Positions 1 through 7,569 of a stretch of DNA of 64,000 nt are shown here, in pieces; the stretch's first letter is position 1; each line of letters begins with the position of its first letter. The translations under genes were made by a program, and so were the position numbers. Under the pieces are notes generated by a model that saw only the letters and a program-made list of their open reading frames with translations, was not told the origin of the DNA and did no database searches. The stretch is from Rhizobium sp. CCGE 510 (GTDB lineage Bacteria > Pseudomonadota > Alphaproteobacteria > Rhizobiales > Rhizobiaceae): assembly GCF_000292525.1 (NCBI RefSeq), contig NZ_AEYF01000055.1:1-64000 (forward strand), written 5' to 3'.

Positions 1-157
1 GATCTCCCTGCCCTGTAGTAGCATTTAAGCCCTTGTTGCATTTACATTAGAAGTCACACGGCTATTTAGTAATGCGACAGTTGGGCCAGTTAGAGATGCG
101 ACACTCTCGCCTCTCGACGCGCTGGTCAACGTCAATGTTGGGAGCAAGCCTTTCCAC

Positions 158-415
158 TCAGGCGGTCCGTCTAACCATGCGCGCGATCGCGATAAGGATG
201 CAGGCTCCAACGAATCCCGCGATGAGATATCCCAGCCATCCGCCGAGGACGACACCGAAGAGCGACAGAATGAAGTTGGCGACGATCGCGCCGACGATGC
301 CAAGCAAGACGTTCATGAGGACGCCCATGTTGCTCTTCATGAACATTTCGGCGAGCCATCCTGCCAAACCGCCGATGATGATTGCTGCAATCCAGCCGAT
401 ACCTGCGTTTTCCAT
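158..415 (-). CDS. GlsB/YeaQ/YmgE family small membrane protein
   Basis: This is an 85-aa, strongly hydrophobic, glycine-rich protein with about three membrane spans. It has the alternating pattern of the GlsB/YeaQ/YmgE (transglycosylase-associated) family: IGWIAAIIIGGLAGWLAE near the N-terminus, then MNVLLGIVGAIVANFIL, and a last span ending in a basic tail (ARMVRRTA). Family members are inner-membrane stress proteins of unknown biochemical role. I chose the ATG at 415 because GGGGGAA lies about 7 bases upstream; the frame is open further upstream but that extension looks like noise. A GGAAC-N18-TT promoter about 100 bases upstream fits induction by the general stress sigma factor EcfG/RpoE2. 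The family call is firm; the stress role is inference. Confidence 0.85.
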   Translation of the reverse strand: MENAGIGWIAAIIIGGLAGWLAEMFMKSNMGVLMNVLLGIVGAIVANFILSLFGVVLGGWLGYLIAGFVGACILIAIARMVRRTA

Positions 416-510
416 GTGAATTCCCCCGAATGTTGGACGAAATGGCGATCGGCAGCGGACTGTCAGGTCGTCATCAATCTTCGCGGGAATGATTGCCGCG
501 CGACCGAGAA

Positions 511-538
511 TTAAACACGCGCGGTGCCGATTGGTTCC
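511..538 (-). promoter_or_regulatory. EcfG/RpoE2-type stress promoter for the GlsB-family gene
   Basis: On the minus strand GGAACC at 539-534 is followed, after 18 bases counted from GGAAC, by TT within GTTTAA (516-511). This matches the S. meliloti RpoE2 consensus GGAAC-N18/19-TT. It points toward the GlsB-family gene, leaving a leader of roughly 90 bases. The sequence match is direct; use in vivo is inferred. Confidence 0.55.
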
Positions 539-579
539 AGCGGCCAGACGGCCTCCATTTCTGCAAACACTGGGCCGCC

Positions 580-876
580 TTATCCAGCCACCGACTGATC
601 GGATCGCATGGTTGGCCGCGAACCTGCACAAGGCGCATACGTCAAAATCGAAAAACTGTTCAACTCCAGATGCATGTGCCGCATCAAGCAGCTGAGCTTC
701 TGCTGGTTGCGAATGCCGCATTCGAACCAGGAGACAAGCTCCCTTGCCACGTGCTGCGCTGCCGGACTGCCAATGTCATATGATTTTTCCTGACACCATT
801 GCCTGAGCACCGCTTTCAGCATGGCCACGTCATCAGGCTGCAGCGCCGGCTTCGTAATTCCCGAATGCTGGGTCAT
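580..876 (-). CDS. small rhizobial hypothetical protein (98 aa)
   Basis: The predicted product begins MTQHSGITKPALQPDDVAML and continues through LRQWCQEKSYDIGSPAAQHVARELVSWFECGIRNQ. The look is that of short soluble helical proteins common in rhizobial genomes, which carry an ARELVSWFE segment and have no assigned function. I chose the ATG at 876 because GGGAGGG sits about 8 bases upstream; the ATG at 882 would be too close to it. The C-terminal 30 or so residues (after LSCLMRHM) look less conserved in character and might be an altered tail. No domain is recognised. The gene stands alone between the GlsB-family gene and the acetyltransferase, on the same strand as both. Confidence 0.6.
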   Translation of the reverse strand: MTQHSGITKPALQPDDVAMLKAVLRQWCQEKSYDIGSPAAQHVARELVSWFECGIRNQQKLSCLMRHMHLELNSFSILTYAPCAGSRPTMRSDQSVAG

Positions 877-1156
877 CCGCATTCCCTCCCCATTACGTAA
901 GTCGATCCTAATCTTCGGATTTCCGTTTTCAACCTCGCGTACGAAAACGTACGTATCCTGGCGGCGCCGGAATCCGGACAGCCGGCTGCATGTCAGGTCC
1001 ATCTGCCTGCCGTGCCGGGCGACCACGATCATCCAAGTCACATCACGATCTGCGCCGACTCCTCCCCTCCGCAGGCACGCCGGGCGATCGCCCGAAGCTG
1101 GCGGCCTTGGCCGAGCCAGCATGGCGCCAACTGTGCAGACCCTTATCGCCCCCAGT

Positions 1157-1603
1157 CTAAGTTCCCGATTTCGAGTAGAGCCCAAGATCGCTGCCAATGG
1201 CGAACCCGCAGCGCTGATAAAATTTTGACAACGCGCCTTCTCGCTGCGAGACCAGCCAGACGCTGTTACAACCTTCGGCCATCGCTGTTTCGTAAATTGC
1301 CGAAAGCAGCGCTGTCCCTATCCCCGCGCCCTGCGCTTCAGGCAGCACCGAAAGCTCGTCCAGGTACATCACCGGACCGGAGTGACGCCGCTGTCGTATG
1401 CCCAACGCCACCCCTAGCACCTTGTCTCCCTCGATCGCCGCAAGGGCAATCGATTTGGGCGTTTCAAGTACAGTCCTCACATTCTCAACCGCCGCTTCGA
1501 GCGACCAATCCTCGTTCCACGGAGGTCGAGCGTAGGCACTTACCAGTACAGAGGCGGCGTTGCTGAGATGTTCTGGAATAAGACGTTTAATCTGAAACGG
1601 CAT
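1157..1603 (-). CDS. GNAT family N-acetyltransferase
   Basis: This 148-aa protein has the full single-domain GNAT fold. It starts MPFQIKRLIPEHL, has a central beta strand YLDELSVLPEAQ (motif A entry), the acetyl-CoA pyrophosphate loop QGAGIG at about residues 91-96, and a motif B ending in SKFYQRCGFAI. It would transfer an acetyl group from acetyl-CoA to a small molecule or amine; the acceptor cannot be read from the sequence. The PPWNEDWSLE stretch near residue 27 resembles aminoglycoside 6'-acetyltransferase-like GNATs of environmental bacteria, but that is not enough to claim resistance. It has no operon partner. Confidence 0.85.
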   Translation of the reverse strand: MPFQIKRLIPEHLSNAASVLVSAYARPPWNEDWSLEAAVENVRTVLETPKSIALAAIEGDKVLGVALGIRQRRHSGPVMYLDELSVLPEAQGAGIGTALLSAIYETAMAEGCNSVWLVSQREGALSKFYQRCGFAIGSDLGLYSKSGT

Positions 1604-1866
1604 GAATCCACCCTACGTTGAGTAAGATGACATTTGCAGCAGTTTGACCGTCAACGCAACAGGGGCCACAGATGCGACGCACCCGCTGCTCATCACACCG
1701 TGAGCGATGGTATTGCGGAAGGGCCTTAGAAGCAGTCGCGGCAGGCCCAGCCAGGCCAGCCTCTGCTCTCGCTACTGGCCGATCCCACCCACAATTGACC
1801 CGCGCCAGGCCCGTGATTCAGCGGCAAATGGCAAAGCCGCGCATTCGAATTTAAGTTCTGGAACGT
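1604..1866. other. intergenic stretch without a recognisable gene
   Basis: Together with the 5' region of the PepSY-like gene this makes about 330 bases between the divergent acetyltransferase and PepSY-like genes. I see no convincing coding sequence or RNA gene. The stretch from 1867 on holds the stress promoter listed separately. Confidence 0.5.
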
Positions 1867-1891
1867 GGAACGAATAGGGTCGCATGAGGTT
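1867..1891 (+). promoter_or_regulatory. EcfG/RpoE2-type stress promoter for the PepSY-like gene pair
   Basis: GGAAC at 1867-1871 is followed by exactly 18 bases and then TT (1890-1891, within GGTTC). This agrees with the alphaproteobacterial general stress consensus GGAAC-N18/19-TT. It lies about 45 bases upstream of the start at 1936 and would drive the two-gene unit 1936-2875. The match is direct; function is inferred. Confidence 0.6.
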
Positions 1892-1935
1892 CTCTGCTCA
1901 CGGATCTGAGAGGTCCGGCACGAGAGGAAATTCCC

Positions 1936-2253
1936 ATGAACAAGTTTATTTTTGCTGCTGCGCTTCTCGGCGCTTCGGCATTGTCAGCCCTGGCCCAGAC
2001 GGCGCCCGCAACGACAAGCGATGGCAAGACGCCCGCCGTTGCAACCCCTGGATCAAACAATGCGACCGCCCCGGTGGAAGGCGCCAATAGCTTCACCGAA
2101 GGTCAGGCAAAGGATCGCATTGAAGAGGCTGGATATACCGAGGTCAAGGACCTCAAGAAGGACGACAAGGGCATCTGGATGGCATCGGGCATGAAGGACG
2201 GCAAGGCCGTCGCGATCGCTCTCGACTACCAGGGCAACGTCGTCGCGAAGTGA
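1936..2253 (+). CDS. exported PepSY-like domain protein
   Basis: This 105-aa protein opens with a clear signal peptide (MNKFIFAAALLGASALSALA, cleavage near AQT). A low-complexity Thr/Ala/Pro linker of about 30 residues follows. The C-terminal domain, FTEGQAKDRIEEAGYTEVKD through GIWMASGMKDGKAVAIALDYQG, has the PepSY-type pattern (helix, then two strands). PepSY proteins are periplasmic and are thought to act as inhibitors or scaffolds. AGGAAATTCCC upstream gives a good ribosome site. The next gene starts 28 bases downstream, so the two probably form one stress-induced transcript from the promoter at 1867-1891. Confidence 0.75.
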   Translation: MNKFIFAAALLGASALSALAQTAPATTSDGKTPAVATPGSNNATAPVEGANSFTEGQAKDRIEEAGYTEVKDLKKDDKGIWMASGMKDGKAVAIALDYQGNVVAK

Positions 2254-2281
2254 CGCAACAAGGTCTTCAGGAGAAATGAAC

Positions 2282-2875
2282 ATGAGAACCGTAACTGGAC
2301 TTTTCGATGATTATACCGATGCGAGCTCTGCAGTCAGCGCGCTTGAATCCGCTGGTGTTCCCTCCAATGACATCAGCATCGTTTCCAATAATGCCGACAA
2401 TCGCCACGGCGAGCATTCGAATGCAGGCGAAGGCGCCGGCACAGGTGCCGGCATTGGCGCGGTCGTCGGCGGTGCCGGCGGCCTTCTGACAGGCCTCGGC
2501 CTGATGGCTATCCCGGGTGTTGGCCCAGTCGTCGCAGCCGGCTGGCTGGCCGCAACCGCCGCCGGCGCTGCCGCCGGTGCTGTCGCCGGCGGTGCGACAG
2601 GGGGCATCATCGGCGCGATGACGAGTTCGGGCGTCTCTGACGAGGATGCGAACGTCTATGCCGAAGGCGTTCGTCGGGGCGGCTCGTTGGTCACCGCCAA
2701 GGTTCAGGATGCGCTTGTCCCGGAAGCGGAAGCGATCCTCAAGCGATCCAACTGGGTCGATCCAGCCGCGCGCCGCGCCGCCTACACCAAGGAAGGGTGG
2801 ACCAGGTTCGATGACGCGCTCGACCCCTATGGTCCAGAACAAATCGAAAAAGAACGCAGCCGCTACCGCCTCTGA
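2282..2875 (+). CDS. glycine-rich general stress-type protein
   Basis: This is a product of about 197 aa. Its N-terminal domain, MRTVTGLFDDYTDASSAVSALESAG, matches the beta-alpha-beta start of general-stress-protein-17M-like proteins. A long Gly/Ala hydrophobic segment (GAGTGAGIGAVVGGAGGLL, then WLAATAAGAAAGAVAGGATG) resembles glycine-zipper membrane segments. The charged C-terminus (SNWVDPAARRAAYTKEGWTRFD) is typical of the rhizobial members. An ATG at 2276 exists but lies only 2 bases from the AGGAG element, so I prefer 2282. It forms a unit with the PepSY-like gene and is followed by a terminator. The precise function is unknown. Confidence 0.75.
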   Translation: MRTVTGLFDDYTDASSAVSALESAGVPSNDISIVSNNADNRHGEHSNAGEGAGTGAGIGAVVGGAGGLLTGLGLMAIPGVGPVVAAGWLAATAAGAAAGAVAGGATGGIIGAMTSSGVSDEDANVYAEGVRRGGSLVTAKVQDALVPEAEAILKRSNWVDPAARRAAYTKEGWTRFDDALDPYGPEQIEKERSRYRL

Positions 2876-2887
2876 GACGTGATCCAG

Positions 2888-2914
2888 CGCGCGTCCTGAA
2901 AAGGGCGCGCGTTT
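2888..2914 (+). terminator. rho-independent terminator after the stress gene pair
   Basis: CGCGCGTCC (2888-2896) pairs with GGGCGCGCG (2903-2911) around the loop TGAAAA, with one G-U type mismatch, and runs into TTT. It sits 12 bases after the stop at 2875. Confidence 0.6.
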
Positions 2915-3047
2915 AACACTATCACGGAATGCTGGTCAAAAGCGGGAGATGATCACGGGCCAGCAGCCATTACAGATGAATTCGGTTTAGCGTTGCCTTA
3001 AACAAACTGTGCAAGGGTACAGGCCTGTCACCCACACCGGCAACCTG

Positions 3048-5303
3048 ATGAAGTTTCGAAGAAATCCAAAGATGGTGCGCAGCCTCACGGGCGCTGTAGA
3101 TCGAACCGGCGCATTTGCTCCCGCGATATTTGCTGCAATTATTGCAATCATCGTCGTCTCTGTTGCAACGAACTGGCGGCTCGAGCGCTCGCTCGCCGAT
3201 GAACGTTCGATTGTTGCCGGTGAGCTCGCCACCATATCATCTCGGCTCCAGACGAACCTCAATAGCAATGTGAAGCTGTTGCAAGGGTTGGCGGCTGGAA
3301 TTGCGGTCGACCCGGCGATGGACCAGAACCGATTTTCCAAGCTTGCCGCGCAGATCCTGCAGCCTGATTCACAATTGCGCAGCTTCGCGGCGGCACCCGG
3401 CATGGTGGTCAAATGGGTCTACCCAGAAAAAGGCAACGAAAAGGCCATCGGGCTCGATTACCGAACGAATGAGAAGCAACGCGATAGCGCAATGCTGGCG
3501 CGCAACACCCATAATATCGTTCTGACCGGCCCTGTGGACCTTGTCCAAGGTGGAACCGCTTTCGTGGTCAGATGGCCAATTTATGTCACCGACGGAACGA
3601 GCCAGGTCTTTTGGGGGCTGTTGTCCGGGCTGATAGATATACCAAGGCTCTACCGAGAAAGCGGCCTTGAATCGACCGACCTTGAGATTGCCATCAGTAC
3701 AGTGCCGGAGCCGGATCTGCCTAAAAAAGTTTTCCTCGGCAGCCTGCAAACTTTTTCGAAAAAACCGGTCAAGGCCTCCGTCGATATGACTTATGGACGA
3801 TGGACCCTCGCCGCGGCGCCTAAGGGTGGATGGGGCCAAAAGAGCGAGATCGGCATTTTTGAGCTTTATGCGAGCCTACTGTCGTTATGTGTCGTTGCGC
3901 CGATTATCTGGGTCGGTTTTCTGACGAAATCACGCCAGAGAACCATTGAAAAGCTTCGCCTTCACAAGAAAAAGCTCGTTCGAGCACGGCAACGGCTGGA
4001 GTACCTGTCGTTGCATGACGCACTCACGGGACTTCCCAATCGACGTTTTGTCGACCGGATGATCTCGCAGCCACCGAGACCTGATCCAGAAGATTGTCTG
4101 ATACTTATCCATATCGACCTGGATCGGTTTAAGGAGATCAACGATACGAAAGGGCATGCCGGCGGTGACGCGGTCCTGCAAGCGACAGCGTCGCGGCTTG
4201 CCGGGTTGGCCGGCCCAAACGAGGTCGCCGCTCGGATCGGAGGAGATGAGTTCATCTTTGCCAGCTGGAGTGCCAATCCCGAGCCTAAAGCAAAGGCATT
4301 GGCCGGCCTGATCGTCGATACCCTCGAGAAGACCATCCTTGTTGATGACGTGGAGTGTGTCGTCGGTGCCAGCGTCGGGGTCGCCTGGGAGACCCCGCGG
4401 GCTTTCGGGCGGGACCTCAGCCAATTGCTTCTGAATGCCGATCTGGCTCTGTACGAGGCAAAGAAGACCGGCCGCGGTCGCGCCGCCGTTTTCACCGAAG
4501 AGCTCCGCAGCGCCGCAATCCTTTCGAAAGAACTGGCGGATGAATTTCATCATGCGCTCGATTGCGACGAACTCGTTGCATTCTTCCAACCACAGTTCGA
4601 TGCGAACACGTTGGCTATCGCCGGCGTTGAGGCACTTGCCAGGTGGGATCACCCGAAAAAAGGTCTGCTCGGCCCAAACAAATTTCTTGATGTCGCCGAA
4701 AGGCTGGGGCGTAGCGGGGACATGGACCGGCTGATCCTGCAAAAGGCTCTCTTCGAGCTTACACGATGGGACAGCTTGGGAATGCAGATCCCGCGGGTCT
4801 CCGTGAATATTTCAGCGCGTCGACTGGCGCAGGCAAATCTGCTTGCGGAACTGTCCGAGCTTCCCCTGGCGAGGGGCCGCCTGTGTTTCGAGTTGCTGGA
4901 GACGATCTCCTTCGAGCATCTCCAGCCTGTTCTCAACGAGATAATTCCAGCTGTCAAAGAGCTCGGCATTGAAATCGAGATTGACGATTTCGGCACCGAA
5001 CATGCCAGTATCGTCAGTCTACTGAGATTTGAGCCGCGAAGATTGAAGATCGATCGGGAAATTATCAAGCCGATTATCGCCTCTCCATCTCAACGCCGTC
5101 TGGTTTCCTCGATCATCGAAATTGGCCGGTCACAGAACATCGACATCGTTGCCGAGGGCGTGGAGACAATGGAGCATGCAAAGATCCTGAAAGATCTTGG
5201 TTGCCATTTGCTGCAGGGTTACGCGCTGGCGCGACCGATGACCTCGGAGCAGTTGATCGAATTTTGCCGTGCGAAGAACGAGCGACTGACAGAGGCAAGC
5301 TGA
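3048..5303 (+). CDS. membrane GGDEF-EAL protein (c-di-GMP turnover) with CHASE-type sensor
   Basis: The product is about 751 aa. A first membrane span (FAPAIFAAIIAIIVVSVA) precedes a periplasmic CHASE-like sensor region (LAAGIAVDPAMDQNRFSKLA). A second span near residue 290 (LYASLLSLCVVAPIIWVGFL) leads to the GGDEF domain, with DLDRFKEINDTKGHAGGD and an intact GGDEF at residues 398-402. The EAL domain follows with EAL at 528-530, DDFGTEHASI in place of the usual DDFGTGYSS, and a late EGVET motif. Both catalytic signatures are present, so either cyclase or phosphodiesterase activity is possible. The start is uncertain: GTG at 3009, ATG at 3048 or ATG at 3072, all with weak ribosome sites. It stands alone and converges on the sugar ABC operon. 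Confidence 0.9.
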   Translation: MKFRRNPKMVRSLTGAVDRTGAFAPAIFAAIIAIIVVSVATNWRLERSLADERSIVAGELATISSRLQTNLNSNVKLLQGLAAGIAVDPAMDQNRFSKLAAQILQPDSQLRSFAAAPGMVVKWVYPEKGNEKAIGLDYRTNEKQRDSAMLARNTHNIVLTGPVDLVQGGTAFVVRWPIYVTDGTSQVFWGLLSGLIDIPRLYRESGLESTDLEIAISTVPEPDLPKKVFLGSLQTFSKKPVKASVDMTYGRWTLAAAPKGGWGQKSEIGIFELYASLLSLCVVAPIIWVGFLTKSRQRTIEKLRLHKKKLVRARQRLEYLSLHDALTGLPNRRFVDRMISQPPRPDPEDCLILIHIDLDRFKEINDTKGHAGGDAVLQATASRLAGLAGPNEVAARIGGDEFIFASWSANPEPKAKALAGLIVDTLEKTILVDDVECVVGASVGVAWETPRAFGRDLSQLLLNADLALYEAKKTGRGRAAVFTEELRSAAILSKELADEFHHALDCDELVAFFQPQFDANTLAIAGVEALARWDHPKKGLLGPNKFLDVAERLGRSGDMDRLILQKALFELTRWDSLGMQIPRVSVNISARRLAQANLLAELSELPLARGRLCFELLETISFEHLQPVLNEIIPAVKELGIEIEIDDFGTEHASIVSLLRFEPRRLKIDREIIKPIIASPSQRRLVSSIIEIGRSQNIDIVAEGVETMEHAKILKDLGCHLLQGYALARPMTSEQLIEFCRAKNERLTEAS

Positions 5304-5432
5304 TCGCTATGCCCTGCCTCCCCAAGCACTCCAGGCCGGCGCGCTCCACAATCGGCTCAACGGGGGTTTGGCATCGCCGTGATAGGCATCGAAATAAGCA
5401 AGGGCTCGACGCGCTCCAACCGATTGATTTCG

Positions 5433-5470
5433 CTCGACCCGGCTGGGCAGATGCGCCCAGCCGGGTCGAG
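5433..5470. terminator. strong bidirectional-type hairpin between convergent units
   Basis: A perfect 16-bp stem (5433-5448 with 5455-5470) closes a 6-base loop. It lies 10 bases beyond the stop of the binding-protein gene on the minus strand and 130 bases after the GGDEF-EAL gene. The U-tract is poor on both sides, so it could act as a terminator for the ABC operon or as an RNA end stabiliser. Confidence 0.6.
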
Positions 5471-5479
5471 TCTGCACCT

Positions 5480-6469
5480 TTACTTGCCCATCATTTGCTT
5501 CGCGTTTTCGGGCGTGATGGCTATTGTATCGACCGTTACCGTTGGCTCAACAGACGACGCGCAGTCCAGCAATATCGACTTTGCCATGTCGATCGCCTCC
5601 TTCCCTCCCGTAGGATAGGTAAAGGTCGCAGACCAATCGCCCTTTGCGACCGCTTCAATTCCTCCGGCAGGGCCAGGCAAGCCGTCGGTGCCGATGATCT
5701 TCACGCTCTTACCGGCGCCTTTTGCGGCAAGCAGCGCCCCGGCCGCCATCATATCATTGCTGGCATAGACCATCTTGATATCGGGATGGGCCTGCAGCAT
5801 GGCGGCAAACGCCGTTTGCGCTTTATCCGGCAGCCAGTCGGCCGCCTGTTCTGCCACGATCTGGATCTTGGAATTGGCTTTCACGCCATCCTTGAAGCCA
5901 TTGAGCCGTTCGACGGCCGGTGTCGAACTCGGCAGCCCCTGCAGCACGGCGGCCTCGCCGCCATCTGGGAGAAGCGTCTTGCTGGTATATTCGCCGGCCG
6001 CCAGCGCAATCTTGTAGTTATCGCCTCCGATGAAAGCTGTGTAGTCCTTGCCGGCTTCGCCGTTCGTCTTGCGATCGAGTTCGATAACCGGGATACCCGC
6101 GTCCATTGCCCGCTTGACGGCGGGTGTCAGCGGAGCCGCCTCGAAAGGCGAGATCAACAGAAGGTCGACCTTTTGGGTGATGAAATTGTCGACCTGCGAC
6201 GTCTGCGTGTTGACGTTGCCGGCCCCGTCGGCAATCTGCAGTGTGAACTGCGGGACTGCCTTAGCGGCTGACTCAAGTTCATCGTTGACGTGCTGCCGGT
6301 AGGGCTCCGCGTTGTTTGCCTGCGAGAAGCCGATGACGAATTCGCCATCCTTGGCGCAAGCCTTTACAAGCGGATCGGCAGCTTGGGCCACGCCGGCAAT
6401 ACAAAGACATGAGCCGGCCAGGAGCGCCATACGCCCGACATTCGAATATCGAAGTGCATTCTGTGTCAT
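5480..6469 (-). CDS. periplasmic sugar-binding protein of an ABC importer (RbsB type)
   Basis: This 329-aa protein has a signal peptide ending AGVAQA-ADP and the periplasmic-binding-protein type 1 fold: FVIGFSQANNAEPYRQHV at the mature N-terminus, VDLLLISPFEAAPLTPAV, GIPVIELDRKT, and KMVYASNDMMAAGALLAA. These are typical of ribose/galactose-type binders (CUT2 class). I chose the ATG at 6469 because GGAGAAAG is correctly spaced; the upstream extension is not a signal sequence. It is the last gene of the LacI-ATPase-permease-binding protein operon. The ligand is not determined; the divergent FucU/RbsD gene suggests a reducing sugar that needs anomer interconversion. Confidence 0.9.
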   Translation of the reverse strand: MTQNALRYSNVGRMALLAGSCLCIAGVAQAADPLVKACAKDGEFVIGFSQANNAEPYRQHVNDELESAAKAVPQFTLQIADGAGNVNTQTSQVDNFITQKVDLLLISPFEAAPLTPAVKRAMDAGIPVIELDRKTNGEAGKDYTAFIGGDNYKIALAAGEYTSKTLLPDGGEAAVLQGLPSSTPAVERLNGFKDGVKANSKIQIVAEQAADWLPDKAQTAFAAMLQAHPDIKMVYASNDMMAAGALLAAKGAGKSVKIIGTDGLPGPAGGIEAVAKGDWSATFTYPTGGKEAIDMAKSILLDCASSVEPTVTVDTIAITPENAKQMMGK

Positions 6470-6522
6470 TACTTTCTCCTCCACATTGGTCCCGGATCCA
6501 CCCTCCGGAAGATGCCGCCACA

Positions 6523-7569
6523 CTACCTGCCCAATCCTTCGCGGCGACGAACGAGGGATTGAAGGACTGCCGCCAGAACGATAATTGCCGCTGTAGAAAG
6601 CAGCTGCATGGCTGGCGTGATGTTGTTGAGCTGAAGAATATTGGCCAAGGCGCCAAGCATGATCGTACCGGCGATCGTTCCGACCATGGACCCCGAGCCG
6701 CCAAACAGGCTGGTCCCGCCAATGACGACAGCCGCGATGGCCGTCAGTTCATATCCGGTGCCATCATTGGCACTTCCGAAATTAAATTGCCCGGCATGGA
6801 CGATGCCGGCTAGCGCCGATGCAAAGCCGGTAATGGCGTAAACGGCGATCTTGATTGCCGAGACCGGAACACCTGAGATGCGAGCGGCGCGCTCGTTGCC
6901 GCCGACGGCATAGACGTAACGGCCGAACCTGGTCGTGTTCAGCACCAGCGTCGCGATGCAGGCAAAGATCAAGAAGACGATCGTGGCCACGGGAACGACG
7001 TTGCCGAACAATCGCCCGCCGAGAACGGCAAAGATGGGTGGAGCGAGCCCAGGGCCATCGCCATAAGAGATATTGATGTACTGATTGCCCGATACAACGA
7101 GTGCAAGCCCGCGAGCTGCCTGCAAACCGGCAAGCGTGACGATAAATGCTTCAAGCCGAAACTTGCTTGAGATCGCTCCCTGGACCAAGCCGAAACAAGT
7201 GCCCATCAGCAGCACGGCCAGCACTGTGGTAATCAGCCCAAAACCGCCGGAGACCATCAATGTTGCCGTGACGACGCTCGCAAGACCAAGGGTCGCCCCA
7301 ACCGAGAGATCGATCCCGGCCGTTATGATCACGAAGGTCATCCCGATGGCGATGATGCCGGTTTCGGATACCGCGCGGACGATGTTGGCGATGTTGTCGG
7401 GTTGAATGAACAGGATGACTCCATGCCGACGCGGCGAGAATATGATGCCGCCGGCAAAGACCAGCACAAGCCCGATCAGGCTTTGGAAGCGGACGATCAC
7501 CGCCAACGGATCAATGCGTTTTGCCGGTTGAATCGGAGAACTCGACGTAATTTGCTGTTCGGACATCAT
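6523..7569 (-). CDS. sugar ABC transporter permease (RbsC type)
   Basis: A 348-aa integral membrane protein of the CUT2/RbsC family, with about ten hydrophobic segments. Family landmarks are ITAGIDLSVGATLGLASVV (about residue 75), YAVGGNERAARISGVPV, and ELTAIAAVVIGGTSLFGG near the C-terminus. The ATG at 7569 overlaps the ATPase stop in an ATGA arrangement; the alternative ATG at 7566 has slightly better spacing from the GGGAGGG element, which lies within the ATPase 3' end. It forms the channel for the substrate delivered by the downstream binding protein. Confidence 0.9.
   Translation of the reverse strand: MMSEQQITSSSPIQPAKRIDPLAVIVRFQSLIGLVLVFAGGIIFSPRRHGVILFIQPDNIANIVRAVSETGIIAIGMTFVIITAGIDLSVGATLGLASVVTATLMVSGGFGLITTVLAVLLMGTCFGLVQGAISSKFRLEAFIVTLAGLQAARGLALVVSGNQYINISYGDGPGLAPPIFAVLGGRLFGNVVPVATIVFLIFACIATLVLNTTRFGRYVYAVGGNERAARISGVPVSAIKIAVYAITGFASALAGIVHAGQFNFGSANDGTGYELTAIAAVVIGGTSLFGGSGSMVGTIAGTIMLGALANILQLNNITPAMQLLSTAAIIVLAAVLQSLVRRREGLGR

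Noticed and set aside
5201..6271. 356-codon plus-strand frame starting in the GGDEF-EAL gene
   Set aside because: It runs antisense through the periplasmic binding protein gene and has no protein-like features.
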